From assembly GCF_028554725.1 (NCBI RefSeq), contig NC_071671.1:23807501-23871500 (forward strand): 64,000 nucleotides of DNA. The letters are read 5' to 3'. Under the pieces are notes generated by a model, which worked only from the letters and a program-made list of their open reading frames with translations, was not told where the DNA came from and did not search any database. This DNA comes from Zeugodacus cucurbitae (Eukaryota; Arthropoda; Insecta; Diptera; Tephritidae). Shown piece by piece: positions 10,748 through 22,165 of the stretch. Every line of letters begins with the position of its first letter. Position 1 is the stretch's first letter. The translations under genes were made by a program, and so were the position numbers.

Positions 10748-10796
10748 CACATTATAGTATATAACATTCACACATACAACGCTGAAGCGAATTTTC
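10748..10796 (+). repeat. 49 bp direct repeat, first copy
   Basis: The 49 bases here recur at 12355-12403 with two mismatches. They include the word acattcacacatacaacgct and end gaagcgaattttc. The first copy is directly next to the CCCGAA repeat. Confidence 0.85.
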
Positions 10797-11874
10797 GTGT
10801 TTCAAAATCTATGGCAACATTGTGACAGTAAAAAATTTGCAACTACACTACACCGAACGGTAAAAAATAAACAAAAATATATAGTATAACAATAAAAGGT
10901 AGTGACTTACGACCATTCGCCACGTCGCCACTGCCGCTGCTGCTGATGGCGCCTGCAGTTGGTAGCCTTGCTGATGGAAGAGCTGCAGATTCCAAATTGT
11001 CGAAGCGCTACAGCCCAACTGGCCGTACAAACTGACTCATCGGCTGATTGCCTTACACAGCTGATTGCTGCTACTAAAGCGCACATTTTCATTGTAACTC
11101 ACATTATGGGCAGTAAAAACGGCCATGCAAACATAAAAACAAAGCCAACAACACAAAGCAACAATAACTTGTTGATGGCAAATTTAAATTTTCTTCACTC
11201 CCCAACCCCTCCACATCTGTTTATGACCCAAAAGGTGTATAGCAATCAACAGCATGCCAAACATTTCTCTCAATTTATTTTGGTACAAAGCAAATAATGG
11301 CAAAATGCAACACTGTGTGCGGTTGTAGTGTTGAGCGTAGCGCCTGAAATGAATATATGTGGTGTTAAAATTAAATTAAAAACTTGAAATTGATATGGAA
11401 ATGTAAGTGAAATTTGAAATTGTAAAACTGAGCTTAGAGTAAATATGGCTTAGTGCAATAAATTGGCTTAGTATTAGTGTTAGCTGAAATGTAGAATAAC
11501 AAAAATGCACTCAGTTTGATGAAATTAACTAAAAATAATAACAACAACAAGAAATTGAAATCAAATTTAACTGCACTTCAATCAATTATTAAACAAAAAT
11601 TTTGAGTTTTTACTGCTAGGCATTTTAGGCGTTTCAGCTTTTTATACGGATAAATACATACATTCATACATATAACTGTAACATAGCATGTATGTACGTT
11701 ATTTCAGGTTGTTTTACTGATTTTGAGAATATTTGATTGCTTCATATTCATGTCCTGTAATTTAATAATTTTCGATTTTTGTGTTTAATAACCCTTTTGT
11801 ATGAAAATTAAAAGTACTGAAAACTATTTTTTTACCAACGTACATTGTTTTTCATTTTTTACACAAGTACATAT
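10797..11874. other. Spacer, no gene seen
   Basis: Contains overlapping short open frames on both strands around 10850-11300. They translate to low-complexity or unremarkable sequence with no conserved motif. CAA-type tracts occur at 11140-11170 and 11535-11550. Confidence 0.55.
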
Positions 11875-12071
11875 GGGGGATGGGGTTATATGTAGAAGTG
11901 AGGAAAGTTTCTGATTGCTATTCACTTGGGAGTGGCCAGGAACGATTCTTTTGCATATGACTCAAGCAGCTCACGACTTCCGGTTTTAGACCAAGTACCC
12001 TCTGGGTAGCCAACAAACATCCGTTTGGAAGCGAGCTAAAGTGAGAAGGCGAAGCCCATTTCTTCGGTTGA
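11875..12071 (+). mobile_element. RTE-like LINE, copy C: 5' end fragment only
   Basis: This piece aligns with the 5' untranslated region of the full-length LINE (reverse complement of about 34835-35032) and with the start of copy F at 49738. Shared words include tcacttgggagtggccag, agcagctcacgacttccggt and gctaaagtgagaaggcgaag. It begins at the element's 5' terminus (gggggatgggg) and stops before the start codon. No LINE coding sequence follows. LINE copies usually lose the 5' end, so a 5'-only fragment is unusual. Confidence 0.85.
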
Positions 12072-12595
12072 GCATAAATCTAAAAACATCGATGCATGTG
12101 TCGCTTTGAACGATGATTAATGTCGATGTTTTATATTAAAATTTTTCTTCACATCTTCACACTTTTTCTGGTATTAACCCGAAACCACAACAGAATACCA
12201 GTTTTCTATTTGACATAATAAACATTTGGTCCACCAAAACGTGAAAAGTCTGTCATTCAGAAGCAATTCGAAACTTGACAGTAAAAAAAACTTTCCAAGC
12301 TGATGTTTTTAAATTTTGTTATTTATTGAGAAAAAATGCTTACATTTATGCTCACACATTATAGCATGTAACATTCACACATACAACGCTGAAGCGAATT
12401 TTCATTTACAAAATATTAAACTATGAAAATAGTATTAGCTCTGAAAATCGAGGCTTTGTGATAGGTGGCAACACTTACCTTACTAATTATTTTATAACAA
12501 TATTAACGCATACAGTGTATTATTATGAAACTCTGACGATCTCGATAATTGACCATCATTTTTTTATTTGAAATAGATGACAACCGCAGTAAAAA
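12072..12595. other. Spacer with second copy of the 49 bp repeat
   Basis: Unclassified AT-rich sequence. Positions 12355-12403 repeat 10748-10796 with two mismatches. A ggtggcaaca word at about 12471 resembles the inverted GTTGCCACC box seen elsewhere in the window. Confidence 0.6.
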
Positions 12596-12709
12596 AACAA
12601 GAAAAAACGTTAACTTCGGCTGTACTGAAGCTAATATACCCTTCAAAGGTGCATTTCTTTTAGTAACTATGTGTTTAAGCAAATCTAAAGACGTAAGAAA
12701 AAGTAAGTA

Positions 12710-15282
12710 CACCTAATTCTGTTTTTACACGATAGAATGGTTCCCGAGAAATTCGTGTAAAAAAAAATCGTGTAAAAAAAGATACTGGCCAAGTACAAAA
12801 ATAATAGATTGGTTCTAGACCTCAAAAAATAAGTTAAAATTAGACTAAATAATATAAAAAAAGATTGTTGTAGTTATTTTAAGAATTTATTTTCGTTTTA
12901 ATTTATTAAATAAACTAAATTATAATAAAATAAATTAAAATTTAGATTTCATAAAAAAAAATAATATCAGAAATTCATTGCCAAAAAACTTAAATAACAT
13001 AAAGTACAACCATAAGAAAAATTTAAACATTAAACAATTTTATTTATTGTCACTGTCTGATAATAAACGTAAACGTTTGCGAAAGACTACAATATCACTG
13101 CCATCACTGGAATGATTTTGTTGATCATTATCATTTCTAGCCGACTGTGTTGGGACATCAGTAGATTTTTGAACGAAATCAGTTATCTTAGATTGAGTTT
13201 TATTTCGCGTTAACCCATTATAAACTTCCCTGTAAGATGCCATTAATGATTTCAGTTCACGTTGAAATTTGGCAGCTCGTTCCTCGTCATGATCATGTTG
13301 TTCAAAATGACTACCTAATTTTGTAGCGAGATCAAGACCTTCTTTAATTAGAGATGCTTTCAAAATTGGACGATCTCTTTCGTCACTGTCACTATGTTCT
13401 TTATCATAACGAGTCTGAAGAAGTCTGGGTGAATTCGATAATTTCATTTTCGCTCAAGCTTTCATCTATCAACAATTCTTCTACATCTGCTAACGATAGG
13501 TCATCGAATCCATCCCCACCGATTGCATTGGCCATTGTTATTATATCAGCAAGTTCAGCGTTATTATCGATAACAGGATCTTTGCATTTTACGCATTCTG
13601 GCCAAATATTTTTCCAACACGAGTTCAAAGTTGATGGCTTTAATAAATCTAACGCGATCTTGACTTGATTAATGCAGTCCATTATAGAAAATTTTTTCCA
13701 TTCATCTATGACTGATGATTCCTCATAATTATCAAGTTTTTCTACAACATAATGAAATGAACTTCTTATGTAATACGTTTTAAACGTAGCAATTATCCCC
13801 TGGTCTAGTGGCTGTATAAGGGAAGTGGTATTAGGCGGCAAAAAACAAAATTGTACGTTTGGGTGCTCCAAAACTGGATGGTCTGGTGCATTGTCTAGAA
13901 TCAAAAGAACTTTAAATTCGAGACATTTTTCTTTCATGTAGCGCCTAACTTCTGGGATGAAGTGCTTCTGAAACCACTCTGTGAATTGCACTCTGTGAAT
14001 TGCACTGGTTACCCAAGCCTTTTTGTTCGCCATCCAGTGTACAGGCAATTTATTGAAATCTACACTTTTCATGGAACGTGGTCTTAAGGCACGATGTACT
14101 AGGAGTGGCTTAAGAATACGTTCTCCTGAAGCATTGGAACAAAACAACAACGTAATACGGTCCTTTGCTACTTTAAAACCACCGGCTGTTTTCTGCGATT
14201 TTGCTACATAAGTTCTTCTAGGCATTCTCTTCCAAAAAAGGCCGCTTTCATCTAAATTCCAAACTTGGTCTGGAGTATATTCTCCATCTTCAATATTTTT
14301 TTTTAGTTTTTCGGGAAATTCTTTAGCAGCCAATTCATCAGCGGATGCAGTTTCTCCCTTAATTTTTATATTGTGGAGAGCGTGTCTTTTTAAAAAACCA
14401 GTCATCCAACCAGTACTTGCGGAAAATTCATGTTGTTTTGACTGAGATGATGTATCTGGATCAATTTCCTGGATACGTTTATAGATTCTTAATGCTGTCT
14501 GCTTGATAGCAAGTCCGTCTACTGGTATTCTCTTTTGGGATTTGTCTTCTATCCAGATTACCAAAGCTTTTTCCATTTTCTCTTTAACAACATCCCTTAC
14601 ATACGATGATGACTTTGCACTTAATTTTGTTCCAGAACATACTGATGCTCTAATTGCCGTTTCATTTTTTTTAATTGTTCTTACAGTAGCTTCATGGATT
14701 CCGAAATTATTTCCCACAACCGTTGCGCCTTGTCCCGTTGAAAGTTGATCTAAAATTTTGATTTTGGTATCTAAGCTGATCGCTTTCCTCATTTTTAATG
14801 CAGGAGAATTATGTAACATGGGTATGGCTACCAAAATATATTTTATTAATCAAAAATGCAAAAATCTAAAATTAAATACTTTATTTTACTTAGCACTTGT
14901 TAAAAATCAGCAAAAACTAACGATCTTTCAATTATAATTGTCAAATAGGAACTAAATTGTGTGTACAATACATTACGTACGTTTTTACTTTTTCAATAAT
15001 TCGGGGAATCCCGCATTTCCAGAAATTACACAGAAATTAAACAGAAATTACGCATACATAGACATAACTCAGAATACACACCAGAATTATTTTAAGTAGA
15101 AAAAAATTCATTGAAAAAAAACGTGTTAAATCCAATAATTCATGTAAAAAAAGTAATTTTGTTTTTTTTTGTATTCGTGTTATTTCAAATTATGTCGTGT
15201 AAAAATAGAAATATTTTTTCGTATTTACACGTGTTATTTCAAATTCGTGTAAAAATAATTCGTGTAAAAACAGAATTAGGTG
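12710..15282 (-). mobile_element. Tigger/pogo-family DNA transposon, 2573 bp
   Basis: The element has inverted ends of 23 bases with no mismatch, starting CACCTAATTCTG and continuing TTTTTACACGA. It is flanked by TA duplications at 12708-12709 and 15283-15284. Subterminal copies of the cgtgtaaaaa word lie inside both ends (12756-12780 and about 15120-15270). It carries one transposase gene on the minus strand. The empty target is seen in the related DINE element at 52767-52775 (gtaagtaca). Perfect ends and a nearly intact gene indicate a young insertion. Confidence 0.93.
13040..14792 (-). pseudogene. Tigger/pogo transposase, one frameshift near the 3' end
   Basis: Nuclear DDE transposase that would cut and paste the surrounding element at TA sites. 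The main frame is 476 residues from the ATG at 14834; the in-frame ATG at 14792 (residue 15) fits the family better because the helix-turn-helix starts just after it. Residue numbers are from 14834. In order: CENP-B/psq-type helix-turn-helix (about 16-65), Tc5-type second DNA-binding domain (about 85-155), catalytic core with D195 (WNLDES), D314 (LILDNAPDHP) and D344 (QPLDQG). The last two aspartates are 30 apart, as expected for pogo/Tigger. The main frame stops at 13404. The acidic and lysine-rich C-terminal tail continues in the next frame to 13040 (overlap 13404-13447), so a single-base shift has separated it. The core is intact, so some activity cannot be excluded. Confidence 0.92.
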
Positions 15283-15921
15283 TACAAAAAAAAAAAAAAA
15301 ATAATACTAATTCGTTTTAGCCGGGTTGTTTTCTAGAAACATTAAGGTTATATAGTAAAGCGATCTGAACAATTTCTTCGGAGATTATATTATTGCCTTA
15401 AGCAGTAATCCATGTCAAATTTCGTGAAGATACCACGTCAAATGTGAAAATTTTCATACAAGGCATTGATTCCGATCGTTCGATTTATATGCCAGCTATA
15501 TGCTATAGTGAACCGATCTGAACAATTTTTATTATTTCTATGAGCAATAACTCACACCAAATTTCGTGAAGTTATGTAGTAAAATGCGGAAGTTTTCCAT
15601 ACAAGCCCTTGATTCCGATCGTTCAGTTTGTATGGCAGCTATATGATATAGTGGTGCGATATCGGCAGTTCCGACAAATGAGCAAGTTCTTGAAGAGAAA
15701 ATTACATCAAACGATATCTTGAAAATTGAAGCACTAGTTCGTATATATACAGACAGACGGATATGGCTAAATTGACTCAGTTCAACATACTGATCATTTA
15801 TATATATACTTTATAGGGCCTCCGACGCTTCCTTCTGGGTGTTACAAACTTCGTGACAAACTTAATATACCCTGTTCAGGGTATAATGATAATCAAATCA
15901 TGAGTATTGAACAGTTATTTA

Positions 15922-16942
15922 AACAAGTAAGGAAAGGCTAAGTTCGGGTGCAACCGAACATTTTATACTCTCGCAATTTATTTAGATATTTACCTATATT
16001 TTCGGTGAAAAATTACCTTTAGGCTCTGAGTTCTTCATGTTTGATATCAGGGGCCTTGAAAAGTCATGGTTCGATTTTGACAATTTTCCACAAGTGACGT
16101 CACAGCTCAAATTTGTGTAAAGTTTTATTTCGCTATCTTTATCGGTTCCTTATGTATACATTATAAAGTGAACGAATCAGAAGGATTCAAACTTGAGTTA
16201 TATGGGAAGTAGGCGTAGTTGTGAACCGATTTCGCCCATATTCCACCAGTGTCATCAGGGTGTCAAGAAAATATTATATACCGAATCTGTCGAGTAGTTC
16301 CTGAGATACGGTTTTTGACCCATAAGTGGGCGATGCCACGCCCATTTTCCATTTTGTAAAAAAATCTCAGTAGTGAGTTAACGCACTTTTAGTAATTTTC
16401 AACTTTACTTTTGTATGAGAGGTGGGCGTGGTTATTATCCGATTTCTTTCATTTTTGGGCTTTATAAGGAAACGGCCAAAAGAAACGACTGCAGAAAGTT
16501 TGGTTTATATAGCTTTATTGGTTTGCAAGATATATACAAAAAACCGATTTGGGGGCGGGGTCACGCCCATTTTTCCAAAAAAATTACATTCAAATGTGCC
16601 CCTCCCTAATGTGATTCTATGTTCCAAATTTTATTTTCATAACTTTATTTATGGCTTTGTTAAAGCTCTTTATGTGTTTTTGGTTATCGCCATTTTGTGG
16701 GCGTGGCAGTGGTCCGATTCCATCTTCGAACTTAACTTTCTTGTGGTGCCAAGGAACGCGTGTTCCAAGTTTTATTAAGATATCTCAATTTTTACTCAAG
16801 TTACAGCTTGCACGGACAGACGGACGGACAGGCAGACATCCGGATTTGAACTTTACTCGTCACCCTGATTACTTTGGTATATATAACCCAGATATAGGGT
16901 CGTTTAGTTTTAGGACTTACAACTTTTGTTGCGAGAGTATAA
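15922..16942 (+). mobile_element. DINE-1/mini-me-like element, type A, copy A4
   Basis: An end-to-end type A copy of about 1 kb: aacaagtaaggaaaggctaa, the gttcgggtgcaaccgaac palindrome, ttttatactctcgcaa, internal gtgggcgtgg blocks, a GTCY microsatellite (cagacggacggacaggcagac region, 16816-16837) and ttgcgagagtataa at the end. The left arm of its 3' hairpin is lost. Overlapping open frames at 16415-16974 are repeat sequence. Confidence 0.8.
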
Positions 16943-17852
16943 AAAAAGTATATTTTGACTATTATTCTAAATAAAATAATATTAAAGAAACTCTGGCGTG
17001 GCAATGCTATCAAAGCAATAATTTGTAAATTACAGATGTTTGTTTAAAGAAATATCTAAAGAAAAGTTTTGAAAAAATAATTTAAAAGGTTAATTTACTT
17101 TGCACATTTCCGTATTAAATATGAATATTTTATTATTTAAAATACATTTCTAATATCAAAAATAGTGTAATTTAAGATTTAAATTAATTAAAATAATTAA
17201 TAATAGAATGTTAAATATGTGGCAACTCTGTTCCTAAAAATATTTTACTGGCGATCTGCCAAAAGACCCCCACATGTTTTGTATTTTGTTCTCCTATACA
17301 ATTCTTTTCACTTCACTAATATTTACTTAAGTATAAGTTCTAATATACCCGAAATGACACAGAAGGGTTAACACTCCGCTCCGACAAGCCTACAGTTTGC
17401 TGATGTGTATATTCAAAGTAATTTTGCTGCACATAACCAATTTTAGAATTTTATATTTTTGGTATTTATTATCAGTAGTGTGTGTAGACAAACTGTGAAT
17501 TCCTAAAAAATCTACAGAGGAAAATTGTTTGTTTGATTAGTTCAATTTTCTAGAAATTAGTTTTGTGTTGAATTGAATTTGAGTAAAATCAATCAAGCAA
17601 AATTCATAAGATTTCCGAAATCATATTGTAATAAATATTTATTCACTACTAAGGAGAATTGTATGAGCAAATAATTTCATTTTCGGTATAAATATTGATA
17701 AACAGAAATGATTTTGTGGTATAAATATTGAGATTGATAATACAGTTATATTGAATAGAATATTGATTACTGTGTATGTGGGTGTATACAGTTGACCATT
17801 ATGTTAAACCTCTAACCTAATATAAGTGAAAAGAAAGATAAGATAAGAAAAA
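16943..17852. other. AT-rich spacer, no gene seen
   Basis: A gtggcaactctg word at 17220 is an inverted GTTGCCA box like those in the 48 and 60 kb regions. Otherwise the stretch is unclassified. Confidence 0.5.
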
Positions 17853-18480
17853 TATCGATACAATTTTGCCACAAGGAACTTAATTGGCAGGAAACAAAAA
17901 CTACACATTAATTTATGAAAAAATCGAAGCATAGCTTCAAATTATCGATAAAAACAAGTATAATAAAATCGATAAATAAGTGTATCAACTAAATATTTAA
18001 AAAAGAAATTATAGTCTACAAGAATCTGTAAATTTAGTAAGATAGCTACAAAAGTTATCGATAAATTGAAATTATCAATTTCATTTGATGAAAGAAATTT
18101 AATAAATATTGAAAATATTGATACAAATCGATAAAAATTCTGCACTTTGTACATGAAACAAAAAGTTATCGATAACTTTATTTAGAAAAAATCGATATTT
18201 TTTTGTTGATTTTAAAACGAATGCATTGTGAATATATGTATAATATAAATATATCAATAATATTTGCGAAAATACCGATAAATTTTTATCAAAAATTAAG
18301 AAATAGTAAATTGCGAATAAGATTGCGAAATATATACTAATCGAATAACGGCAACTATAAAAATATCGATAATATTTATCGACAACAAGGAAATATCGAT
18401 AACATTTATATCAAAATTCGATCGAAAACACCGAGTTCAACTCGTTATTATGAAAATGTTTATCGAAAACGAATAAGCAA
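17853..18480. promoter_or_regulatory. Cluster of TATCGATA motifs
   Basis: Six exact TATCGATA palindromes occur at 17853, 17943, 18056, 18167, 18364 and 18394. Several further atcgata or tatcga words lie between 17968 and 18465. TATCGATA is the DRE core bound by DREF (and overlaps BEAF-32 sites) in Drosophila. Spacing is irregular and the surroundings are extremely AT-rich, so it may equally be a decayed simple repeat. Function is inference only. Confidence 0.35.
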
Positions 18481-19089
18481 TAATAAATTAGCTTTAAACC
18501 TCCCAGCTTCTGTGTTCCATCAACTATTCACTAGAACATAAAATTTCACTCACAAATTCATTGACGCCAGTTAAAAATAAAATCGGTCATTTAAAATTGA
18601 TATTTGCTGGCACTTAGCTTGCTTTTGCACTTTAATCGCCACTTCAAAAATACTACGAGTATATTTTTACAGACCTACAAACGAGCATTTAGCAGACTTA
18701 AGCACGAAGTGAGTGAGTGCTTGTGGTAGCAAATTTTGCGCTCAAATTCCCTTAACAATGCTTCTTGGCACTAATTACCGCAGATTGCAGTACCACAAAT
18801 ATTAATGTGCAGCAATTTACAGTGGAAAAAAGAAAAATAGAAAAAATATAAACCAAAATGTTGGAAAAAAGATGTGTGCCTTGTGTGTTTGTATGTTTAT
18901 ATGTATGTGCTTATATGCATGGTGATTACCGATTATAGCCACTCAAACAGCTGAAGCCGCTCAAAGTGTTTGTTTTTAACAACAAATTTACGGACACACA
19001 AGTAAATACGTATACATTTTGTTGGTCACTGTGGTACGAGTTGATTGTTTGTAGGTTCTGTTGACTTCGGTGCAACAAATTTCAATATT
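18481..19089. other. Spacer, no gene seen
   Basis: Ordinary AT-rich dipteran spacer with a short tatgtttatatgtatgtgc stretch near 18890. Nothing recognised. Confidence 0.5.
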
Positions 19090-20120
19090 TTATATCATAA
19101 AACCGGAAATTAACATTGGCATATTATATCGCGTCACATTAAATTGAATCATATCATATAATATCACATCACAGAGACGCATCTGAGATACTCACTTAGG
19201 GTGACTTTTCTAATATGCAAAAAAATAATAATTTTTAATATAACATCACATCATAACATCAGATCACGCCATATATTTGTATTTCACATCACCATAACGA
19301 AACATAACATACAATTTTCCCGCTCTTATGAGTCAGATAATCACTTTAAACCAAAGTACTTGAAAATTTTTGATTATCAAAATTAAACATCACATCAGTT
19401 CATATCATATGATATCACATCGTATTACTTAACGTCACAAAAAAAACAAAGGAGATACTCTTTTACTAAAAATAGAATTTCTTATAGTGAAAAATAAATA
19501 TTAATATGTTTGTCATCATATCAAATGCTTTGTTATCACATCACAATGCCGCTCACAATAACTTATGAATACACATTACAACAAGTAAGTTATGCATTTA
19601 AACTCAAAGAAGAATTGAATTTATCTGTATTAAAACCAAATTGAAGAAATTTAAAGTTTCAAAATTTTGTAAGATCACATCATACATATCAGATATGATC
19701 AATACATCACATCAGTTCATATCACATCACATTTTATTATTTGACTTCACGAAAAAGTCACAAAGACGATCTTTTTCTCATTAAAAACAACATTTCCCAA
19801 GTTGAAATAAAACAAACTATTAATTTTTTCATCATCACATCATATGATTTTATATCACATCACAATGCTTCACATATCACAAATTATGAAATCACATGAC
19901 GAAAAGTCATTTAAGCATTTAATTTTGTAAGGTCATCACATCGAAATCGATTACAACAAATCGTATGGACCACAGTCGTGATTTTACCATAATTTCGAAT
20001 AAAAATACAAAAACAGTAACTTCACGTGTGAAATTCCAGATTTGATGAATACGTCACATTAGTTTAAATTATATCACATCACAACATATGAAATCACATC
20101 TATTTTGATTAACAACTCAC
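19090..20120 (+). repeat. Diverged ATCACATC-rich tandem array
   Basis: The phrase cacatcagttcatatcacat (with variants) recurs at about 19133, 19391, 19708 and 20053. Each is followed by more atcacatc words and then by a non-repetitive part that is also similar between units (gagatactcttttact / gacgatctttttctcatta, then aatttcttatag / aacatttcccaag). This points to four units of about 260-345 bases, each made of a microsatellite-like head and a longer tail. No coding content. Confidence 0.65.
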
Positions 20121-21654
20121 CACAACAACGAACTAGTCAACATTAAATTTCAAAATAAATTTTATTTCCCAACATTAGAATGTTTTTTTTTTAAGTAAAT
20201 ATGAAGAACCTCCAACAACAACCAGTCTTAAACCTCAGCTGTTACTGGAACAAGTGATCTTTTTGTAACCAACTGAGCAGATCTAGCTTTGCTTAGAAAG
20301 GGTATAGAATAATGAAATAAACCCACAGTATCAGTACTGTCTCGAAGACTAAACATACTGCAACCCACTACCACCCTTTCCCCCTCTCCATCCACCACTT
20401 GCGAGCGCGCACATTACAGTCTGCGAGCGTTGCAAGCTCTGCACTGCGAAGCACACGCTTAATTATTACCCGTACTGAAAGTAATGCGAATCGACAAGTA
20501 CAACAGCAACAACATCTACCAAAAAAACTAAATAAAACACTAATATATTTGCAGTTGTTGTTGCAAGTTTTCCACCAAACTATCCGAGAAAATGCAACTG
20601 GCTGAATGCCTTGACTACGAGTAAATTGCTTTAACTTGGAAGCCTGGCTGTTTCGTTGTTTGGTTGCTTGGCTACTTGGTAAGTTGTTTGGCGGCTGCTG
20701 GCTGACTGGCGAGTGTTCGCCATTTTTATTACACTCATTTGGACAAAGAAAAATCGCTTCAGATAAGTGGCTCTTAAAACCACAACTTGAGACATACACC
20801 CACACATACGCACACTCAGTGAGGTCTGTTTGTTTTGATACATTTAAAAACATACATTTATTTTCAGCGGCATGTGACTTGAGTCATAATGTCCCAGTAA
20901 TAGTTGGGAATATGTAGAAGCTTTACTAAGTTTCTTTGAATTTCCGGGATTAACATTGTTCGATAAATTGGTGATTCTGCACATTTTAAGTGACCCGTGG
21001 TCACTTCATCTCTGGCCTCATAAATCTCTGTCAAAGTTCCACCACCTTGTGAGACATACTACATAGTATTAGAAATGTATTTTCTCCTCAACTTGACTCA
21101 AATATTACGCTTTAAGCTAAAGAGTCTCCGACTGGTGCTCATTAATACATATATAATGAAATTTCTAGATAATATTAAATATTAGATAAATTCGGTCGTG
21201 GCAACCCAACCATATTACAGTCGCTCAAGAAAAGTAGTTGCGGGTCCCATGATACAAAAGACTGCTAAAAGTAGTAAATAACATAACGATATCTCTCTCT
21301 GTGGAAGGAGCAATGTCAGTCATATCAGTTCATAATAATTGGAAAATATAAATTTAAAGAGAGTATACTTTATAGAAAATCGAAGTTATTCGCCAACTAA
21401 TTGAAAAATTCAGATAAATAATTATTAAGTTATTTAAACGAATTATTTTGATGGAAAAATTCGAAGAAATAAACAGAAGACATTCTTTTCGAGCAGATTT
21501 CTTTGAGTTCTGAAAGTACCGGAAATATTTTAGAGTTTGCTCACCTGCTTTATGAGACAAAAATCGTAGCTATTACTTCGCAGGTTCTTCTGGTGCAAGT
21601 CGATAAAGGTTACCCTAATAACCTTTGGGATATTACTCAATCCAAGACATTTTA
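20121..21654. other. Spacer, no gene recognised
   Basis: Includes overlapping short open frames around 20368-20917 on both strands that encode no recognisable domain. The region is somewhat less AT-rich than its surroundings, but no promoter, splice pattern or conserved protein can be supported. Confidence 0.5.
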
Positions 21655-22165
21655 AATCCTTTAGAGTCTAGAATACAACGGAATTGCTGGAAATGCAGAA
21701 CTGATGCACTCGCACGTAAGGTCGCCCTAACTGCAATCTCATCAGATTGAGAACGAGAAGCTGGTGCACTACTGTCTTCTACGTGCTGGCATTGGAGCGG
21801 TGGCCCTCCCATGAGCTCGGTAGGTGGTGATTAACGACCAACACCTGCGTGACTTCGTGAACCCTTCGGTCTTGGGTGGATCATAGTGGGTCCACTTACT
21901 CTTAGCAAGGTTAAACTTACCGCAGTAGTAGGAGTCCGTGCTGGACACTGTCCAAGAGGCTAAACTTCCTTCAGGATGAAAGTTGCAAGGAGGAAGACGA
22001 GATTGAATAATTTCTGCTTCACTGTCCAGCTTTAGCTAGACTGAGATTGAAACATCTCGGTAGCAATAGTTTCGGCGAACCAGATTAAGTGAGCCGTTTA
22101 GATATTAACCGCCTCAAAAAATTTGTAACAAGATCAAAATGTTTTTTCGACTCTTGCAGGTCTGT
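21655..22165 (+). pseudogene. Decayed LINE relic: RNase H and zinc-knuckle end of ORF2
   Basis: With frameshifts allowed, the plus strand reads EYNGIAGNAE then DALARK, the end of an RNase H domain (family pattern GxxGNExAD). About 240 bases later comes VRAGHCPRG, matching the GHC motif seen in jockey/I/R1-type elements. This is followed by a cysteine-rich stretch (CKEEDEIE, stop, FLLHCPALARLRLKHLG) and NRLKKFVTRS, the usual C-terminus. Several stops and at least two frameshifts make it non-functional. It is unrelated to the RTE-like copies elsewhere, which lack RNase H. Confidence 0.7.

Larger units (their letters stand above)
12596..15886 (+). mobile_element. DINE-1/mini-me-like element, type B, copy B1, split by Tigger
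   Basis: The left part (12596-12709) begins aacaagaaaaaacgttaact, has the cttcggctgtactgaag palindrome and the tatacccttca motif. The right part (15285-15886) resumes exactly where the left stops. It holds the 'cgttcgatttgtatggcagc'-like repeated blocks, a short GTCY microsatellite (about 15750) and the 3' hairpin taccctgttcagggta. The uninterrupted relative at 52661-53396 shows the empty site. Type B differs from type A but shares its architecture. Confidence 0.8.

Noticed and set aside
17942..18154. 70-codon minus-strand frame in the TATCGATA block
   Set aside because: Extremely AT-rich translation (F, I, L, N, Y) with no motif; an artefact of base composition.
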